A DNA stretch of 22,594 bases from Apostichopus californicus (taxonomy: Eukaryota > Echinodermata > Holothuroidea > Aspidochirotida > Stichopodidae), in contig JAIPMN010005108.1 in NCBI GenBank assembly GCA_020650975.1, forward strand, positions 6,879-29,472, read 5' to 3'. Below, piece by piece: positions 20,301 to 22,594 of the stretch; the stretch's first letter is position 1, and each line of letters begins with the position of its first letter. The position numbers and the translations under genes were made by a program. The notes below the pieces were generated by a model. That model was given only the letters and a program-made list of their open reading frames with translations. It did not search any database and was not told the origin of the DNA.

Positions 20301-22529
20301 GCTCAGAGTGGAAAATGAGAGTTCGTGACCCTCCCTTGAGTTCATATATTTTAATCTTGTTGAACTTGAATGTAATAGGCACGTGAACATGACAGAAATG
20401 ATGAGTAGATAACAATTACTGTAGTCGAATAAGTATACCCTCAAAATTTCCATTTACGCGTTTACCCCAAATTTACCACATTTTTGGTATATGACGTCTT
20501 GTTAGGCAATACACGTGGAGTTTCATTAAAGGTATATAATGGCCGGGAAGCCTGATAATCGTGATATTGTCAGAGAACATATTCCTGTGAGCGTATCAAG
20601 GCCAAGCTAAGAGTGAGATCTGCTCTAGCCTGACCAATGTGCCGCACTGACGTAACGTCTCGACGTAAGTCAGTGCTATAGATTCGAATTTTCTGGTAGG
20701 ACGGGCCAACATTTCAAGCACTCTATCACAGAAACTAAAATTCATGACAGGGCAAGACTGGGGGCGATACAAAGACAAAAAATGATATTGCCGGAAGGAA
20801 TGGATCCCATTTTTCAGTAAAAAATTCCATTAAATGTTCTCTTGCCCAAACGGTTTGTTCCGTTCAAGTATTATTCAAAGATATAAAAGGTACTTTGATG
20901 ATCAAGTAATGTTGATGATCTTTAGATTGGTTTACATTTGACAATGAAGGGACTTTCACGGCCATTATATGGTTGTATATATATACATGTATTAAATAAC
21001 CAATCAAAATTAAGCTGTCAGATGTCGTGTTTACTTACAAATCAAGCAATCTTGTACAATTGTGTAGAAGTCTTGGAGGTAGTCGCTTCAAAACGGAGTT
21101 ACTTGAAATTGTCAGCAACCTATGTGAAAAACATAATAGCAGGTTGACATATATTTTAATTGACTTACTTTCGTTTTACCTTATGCACTTTCAGGTGATA
21201 TTCTGCCTAAAGTTGATAGTCTGCCAAAACGTTTGCCAAGAAAAACTTTTTTTTTCAAACTTAATATGACAAATTTTGAAAGAAATTTACGCCATATAGG
21301 TAATTATAAGATCTATCAATGTACCAAGATACATAGTGGAAATATGCCAAATAATGGAAAATATGTCAGAGATGTGCGGCTTACGCATTGAGGGTGATAA
21401 TGAAGGCGCTTCATTCGTTGCCAATAGAACTTATATGAATATGATAGGGTGTTCAAATACTTAGCTTTATCAAAAATGTAATTAATAACCTTGACATTTT
21501 GTTTTGATGTAACAAAATAATGGGTCAAAACAGCGTATACCACTGCAGACAAGCCATTTTTATTTTGCTATCGTAACCCCTGCACTATCTAAGGTAGCAT
21601 ACGCCCAATAAAAGCCTATGACTTACAAAAGTAATGTGGCCTCTTAGTCTAGATATAGAAGTCCCCACTAGCTTAACGCTACCTATCACTGCAAGCTGAC
21701 AAGTTGGCCTTTTATGGTACCATCAATTTTCCGTATCATGCCCATGTATATTGTTTGCTATCCGAGCCTGAAGTTTTCGTTACTTGTAAACAAACCTCTT
21801 CACTCAGTAGTAAACCATTTTCGTACGCTGCTCCTGTGAGACCTAAAGGGGTCTAAAATTGCCTCAATTGACCCAATGTTTGCACCACGTTCATGCTCTT
21901 CAACATGCAAGCCACAAAAAGCACAAAAAAATGTTCTCCTACTGCAATTTGGCACTTTCCCTGAGATAGCAGAACATTCGGGCTGATTGATATATACGTT
22001 ATTATAGGAGTATGCCCCCTAAGAGTCCGGGTTAAATAGTGGACTTGGTGTTAGCGTGGACGTCGGTAATGGAATACTTGTCAGTAAGTAAATTCATACT
22101 ATTTGGAAACATGAAGAAATCTTCTCACCTTGTGTATATTTTCGGGTAAACAATGTTTGAGGTGGACGGGTACCTGGTAAATTTCTGGGTGTAATTAAGC
22201 TGACGTGTTAACGAAATAACGGAGGCTTTTAAAACCATGTGATAAAATCAGGAATTGGCATGGTATTTGACTTGATCGATTAGATTTTTAAGCTGTGTTA
22301 TCTTAATGGTCTGCTAATAGAGGATTCTAGACATAACACAGACATATAACATAACATGGCATCAATATTCCGACGATAATGTTAAGTACTTTACTTGTGC
22401 AAGTGTCACATTCTTTTACCTTTCTGCTTTAATTTTATGAGATATACTTACAATGTTTGAAGGGTAGAACACACTCTTGATATTGATTCCTCAGAAAACA
22501 GCAAGGGCTCTTTATTAAATTTTATATAT
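8191..22529 (-). CDS. LRR / GCC2-GCC3 / multi-pass membrane receptor-like protein, 3' part, twelve exons
   Basis: Twelve minus-strand exons (22529-22452, 21119-21039, 20004-19933, 19495-19424, 18646-18494, 17042-16974, 16170-16090, 14873-14802, 13311-13136, 12799-11262, 8631-8490, 8390-8191) join without a frame break into 911 codons including TAA. Seen in order: nine leucine-rich repeats; a Cys-rich stretch with CxxC spacing typical of GCC2/GCC3 (ephrin-receptor-like) modules; a multi-TM domain; a short tail. The ectodomain should be extracellular (many N-glycosylation sequons; LRR plus Cys-rich) and the rest a plasma-membrane domain. Similar LRR/EGF/GCC2 proteins with about seven to nine TMs occur in echinoderms and lancelets, but I know of no assigned function. 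The start and signal peptide lie beyond the right edge. The last exon is less certain than the rest. Ligand, ion transport or signalling roles are unknown. Confidence 0.82.
8490..8631 (-). CDS. Exon with the last two membrane segments
   Basis: A 142-nt exon enters in phase 0 and leaves in phase 1. The acceptor is caattgttcttacag and the donor gtaagt. It reads LASLWAIFFNMLLAAVPATD, then SFSGHLS, then ILVTCLVILNTGVLGIAVG: two hydrophobic helices with a polar turn. It continues FRPMKDNIEHYLQ from the upstream exon, the expected order in this family. If the donor is not used, the frame stops 9 codons later at 8461-8463. Confidence 0.82.
9076..9388. repeat. Direct repeats GGTAAGACTAC flanking about 290 bases
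   Basis: GGTAAGACTAC occurs at 9076-9086 and at 9378-9388, with weaker similarity for about 15 more bases. The palindrome lies between them. This may be a target-site duplication around an inserted element or a deletion scar. Confidence 0.4.
9164..9201. repeat. Perfect 18-bp-arm palindrome
   Basis: The arms CATAGAGCAGAATATAAG (9164-9181) and its exact reverse complement (9184-9201) are separated by two A's. It lies in the 2.6-kb intron of the minus-strand gene and could form a strong hairpin in RNA or a cruciform in DNA. Confidence 0.9.
9888..9915. repeat. 11-bp-arm inverted repeat
   Basis: CATGGAGCTAT (9888-9898) and ATAGCTCCATG (9905-9915) are exact reverse complements around a six-base loop. 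It is intronic and has no assigned role. Confidence 0.8.
10541..10782. repeat. Tandem duplication of about 105-110 bases
   Basis: Two diverged copies lie in direct orientation at about 10541-10650 and 10679-10782. Both run from CCTTAA.CAGCCACT.GTCCAATTTT through TACTGTGT.TACT to CAGTACTCTGCACCT.TACA. A 28-base spacer separates them. Confidence 0.8.
11262..12799 (-). CDS. Large exon: Cys-rich module and main multi-TM domain
   Basis: A 1538-nt exon enters in phase 1 and leaves in phase 0. The acceptor is ttttaacag and the donor gtgagt. The N-terminal part is Cys-rich: GGFYQDQVGQYSSDKT, CKNCTEGTF, CPTGTNKN, then GYTGWMCTICDEEFF and CRPCP immediately before the membrane. Hydrophobic segments follow: ILESSIIFIVLALFLLLLF (near 12240-12180), then ones around 12120, 11930-11850, 11790-11730, 11600-11530, 11430-11370 and 11360-11300. 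The polar strips between them carry WYWEIIELVRK (11435-11403) and FRPMKDN (11300-11280). Similar W/YE..E..RK and P...dN motifs occur, as I recall, in multi-TM proteins with GCC2-like ectodomains from animals and protists. Sequons include NATR, NISS, NVTF and NTTT. It is not a classical 7TM GPCR: I see no DRY or NPxxY motif. Confidence 0.92.
12800..13135 (-). other. Intron of the receptor-like gene
   Basis: 336 bases joining CPRG to GFYQD in phase 1. Nothing else was seen. Confidence 0.8.
13136..13311 (-). CDS. Cys-rich exon at the start of the GCC2/GCC3-like region
   Basis: A 176-nt exon enters in phase 2 and leaves in phase 1. The acceptor is ttccatttggctatag and the donor gtatgt. It begins TCLRPSTVMVMNVSTYAARW and ends with CRSCETGTYTGARTCQACP. 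The CxxC...GTY...CxxCP layout is that of ephrin-receptor-like cysteine modules (GCC2/GCC3). It links the LRRs to the membrane-proximal ectodomain. Confidence 0.8.
13312..14801 (-). other. Intron of the receptor-like gene
   Basis: Contains the poly(C) run. A possible 54-nt in-frame exon near 14064-14117 was considered and not accepted. Confidence 0.65.
13949..13960. repeat. 12-base poly(C) run
   Basis: This lies within an intron of the minus-strand gene, where it reads as poly(G) in the transcript. Confidence 0.85.
14802..14873 (-). CDS. LRR exon 8, last repeat before the Cys-rich region
   Basis: A 72-nt exon, phase 2 at both ends. The acceptor is cgtttatttcag and the donor gtaagt. It reads LLQDNPIRGMSSAFLD then ELIDGGA and a split codon. 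No classical LRRCT cysteine cap (CxCxxxxL) follows; the next exon begins with TCLRPS instead. Confidence 0.82.
14874..16089 (-). other. Intron between LRR exons 7 and 8
   Basis: No further LRR exon was found despite checking each good donor. The one near 15720 has in-frame stops. Confidence 0.65.
16090..16170 (-). CDS. LRR exon 7
   Basis: An 81-nt exon (27 residues), phase 2 at both ends. The acceptor is aaatatttcag and the donor gtgagt. It reads YLFQNDIEYLTEPLFG then NDKGDSAFSKI. It is longer than its neighbours, with a polar GNDKGD insertion in the loop before the final hydrophobic position. Confidence 0.85.
16171..16973 (-). other. Intron between LRR exons 6 and 7
   Basis: Carries the 233-bp GGCGTAGGAA inverted-repeat element. 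No other exon was seen. Confidence 0.7.
16335..16567. mobile_element. Short inverted-repeat element with GGCGTAGGAA ends
   Basis: The left end is GGCGTAGGAA and the right end TTCCTACGCC, a perfect 10-bp terminal inverted repeat 233 bases apart overall. The interior starts G/C-rich (two GGGGCG/CGCCCC blocks) and is otherwise non-coding. T-run plus AC (tttttttac) occurs just outside both ends and could be a target-site duplication. It interrupts an LRR intron. From memory, such GGCGTAGGAA repeats are common in marine invertebrate genomes. Confidence 0.65.
16974..17042 (-). CDS. LRR exon 6
   Basis: A 69-nt exon (23 residues), phase 2 at both ends. The acceptor is attaaaacag and the donor gtgagt. 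It reads FLHDNNLKTLPGSILAG then TSLTTL, a textbook LxxNxLxxLPxxxL repeat. Confidence 0.9.
17043..18493 (-). other. Intron between LRR exons 5 and 6
   Basis: AT-rich. Open frames on the plus strand have no recognisable features. No LRR exon was found. Confidence 0.65.
18494..18646 (-). CDS. Double LRR exon 5
   Basis: A 153-nt exon holding two repeats, phase 2 at both ends. The acceptor is caacatttcag and the donor gtgagt. The first repeat reads GDNELEEIPAKLF and the second LFLCGNKLKALPRGLF, followed by DNVHYLQNL. These are the best-preserved LRRs here. The exon may be two ancestral single-LRR exons that lost the intron between them. Confidence 0.9.
18647..19423 (-). other. Intron between LRR exons 4 and 5
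   Basis: Nearly half of it is MITE copy 2. No further exon was seen. Confidence 0.7.
18831..19190 (-). mobile_element. MITE-like element, copy 2, inside an LRR intron
   Basis: This copy is in the opposite orientation to the one at 7561-7918. The plus-strand ends are TAAAGTGAAGTGAAGACTCG and GGGTCTTCAATGCCTTTA, so the terminal repeat can be extended to an AAAG outside the GAAGAC core. It lies in the intron between the double-LRR exon and LRR exon 4. The small open frame across it is not in a supported exon. Confidence 0.75.
19424..19495 (-). CDS. LRR exon 4
   Basis: A 72-nt exon, phase 2 at both ends. The acceptor is ttctgtttcacag and the donor gtaagt. It reads HLSSMKLKTIPERLFE then ATSINMVL. 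It shows the LxxxxLxxIPxxLF spacing of a single LRR and joins in frame to its neighbours. Confidence 0.85.
19496..19932 (-). other. Intron between LRR exons 3 and 4
   Basis: 437 AT-rich bases. Nothing notable was seen. Confidence 0.7.
19933..20004 (-). CDS. LRR exon 3
   Basis: A 72-nt exon (24 residues, one repeat), phase 2 at both ends. The acceptor is cattcttacacag and the donor gtaaga. It reads DLQITTLFGIPEGFFD then TIQEIERL. The IPxGFFD segment is the usual variable half of an extracellular LRR. Confidence 0.85.
20005..21038 (-). other. Intron between LRR exons 2 and 3
   Basis: No LRR exon was found. A weak inverted repeat (CACTGAC...GTCAGTG) lies near 20645-20675. Confidence 0.65.
21039..21119 (-). 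CDS. LRR exon 2
   Basis: An 81-nt exon, phase 2 at both ends. The acceptor is tttttcacatag and the donor gtaagt. It reads LLTISSNSVLKRLPPRLL then HNCTRLLDL. It has the LxLxxN...LxxLPxxLL pattern of a typical extracellular LRR and carries an N-glycosylation sequon (NCT). Confidence 0.85.
21120..22451 (-). other. Intron between LRR exons 1 and 2
   Basis: Donor-like sites near 21165, 21633 and 22127 were checked. None gives an open LRR-like exon in phase 2. Confidence 0.6.
22452..22529 (-). CDS. LRR exon 1 of those visible
   Basis: A 78-nt exon, phase 2 at both ends. The acceptor is ttccgacag and the donor gtaagt. It reads YIKFNKEPLLFSEES, then ISRVCSTLQT and a split Leu codon. The Leu/Ile spacing fits a leucine-rich repeat, and it joins in frame to the next LRR exon. 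Confidence 0.7.
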
Positions 22530-22594
22530 CTGTCGGAAGCGAGAAGGTCAAAATTATTATTTGAAGTTGATACTGAAGTATAGCGCCAAATATA

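Noticed and set aside
21163..21230. Donor-like site with upstream acceptor candidates on the minus strand
   Set aside because: Every acceptor tried gives an in-frame stop (TAA or TGA) within the phase-2 exon.
22128..22172. Open 45-nt minus-strand segment between AG and GT in phase 2
   Set aside because: The peptide YPSTSNIVYPKIYT has no leucine-rich pattern, so it probably occurs by chance.

Overview
This is a eukaryotic, AT-rich window with spliced genes, short exons, GT-AG introns and dispersed MITE-like repeats. A PAIP1 orthologue, a leucine-rich-repeat/GCC2-GCC3/multi-TM protein of a type seen in marine deuterostomes, and recurrent AGGCCTA motifs suggest a marine invertebrate deuterostome. 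An echinoderm is most likely, but I cannot prove it from sequence alone.

Left third, plus strand (325-4564): the 3' half of a gene for a polyadenylate-binding-protein-interacting protein 1 (PAIP1)-like translation factor. Seven exons splice into one frame of 852 nt (283 residues plus stop). They cover the C-terminal half of the MIF4G domain and an acidic C-terminal tail, with a 16-glycine run in between. One 69-nt exon is symmetric and looks like an optional cassette inside MIF4G. The 3' UTR follows, with candidate poly(A) signals near 5548 and 5959.

Middle (about 5.97-8.19 kb): the junction between two convergent genes. It holds low-complexity DNA and one copy (7561-7918) of a ~360-bp MITE-like element.

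Right two-thirds, minus strand (22529 down to 8191): the 3' portion of one large gene. Twelve exons splice into one frame of 911 codons including the stop. In order they encode nine leucine-rich repeats on eight exons, all with the same intron phase, then a cysteine-rich GCC2/GCC3 ephrin-receptor-like region, then a large multi-pass membrane domain with ELVRK and FRP....N motifs, and a short tail. The start lies beyond the right edge. Single-exon models would miss most of it, because the LRR exons are only 69-153 nt.

Introns hold a second, oppositely oriented copy of the MITE (18831-19190), a different 233-bp inverted-repeat element (16335-16567), a perfect 18-bp-arm palindrome (9164-9201) and a 105-110 bp tandem duplication (10541-10782). 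I saw no RNA genes, CRISPR arrays or bacterial-type features. The best candidate for something undescribed is the LRR/GCC2-GCC3/multi-TM receptor-like protein.
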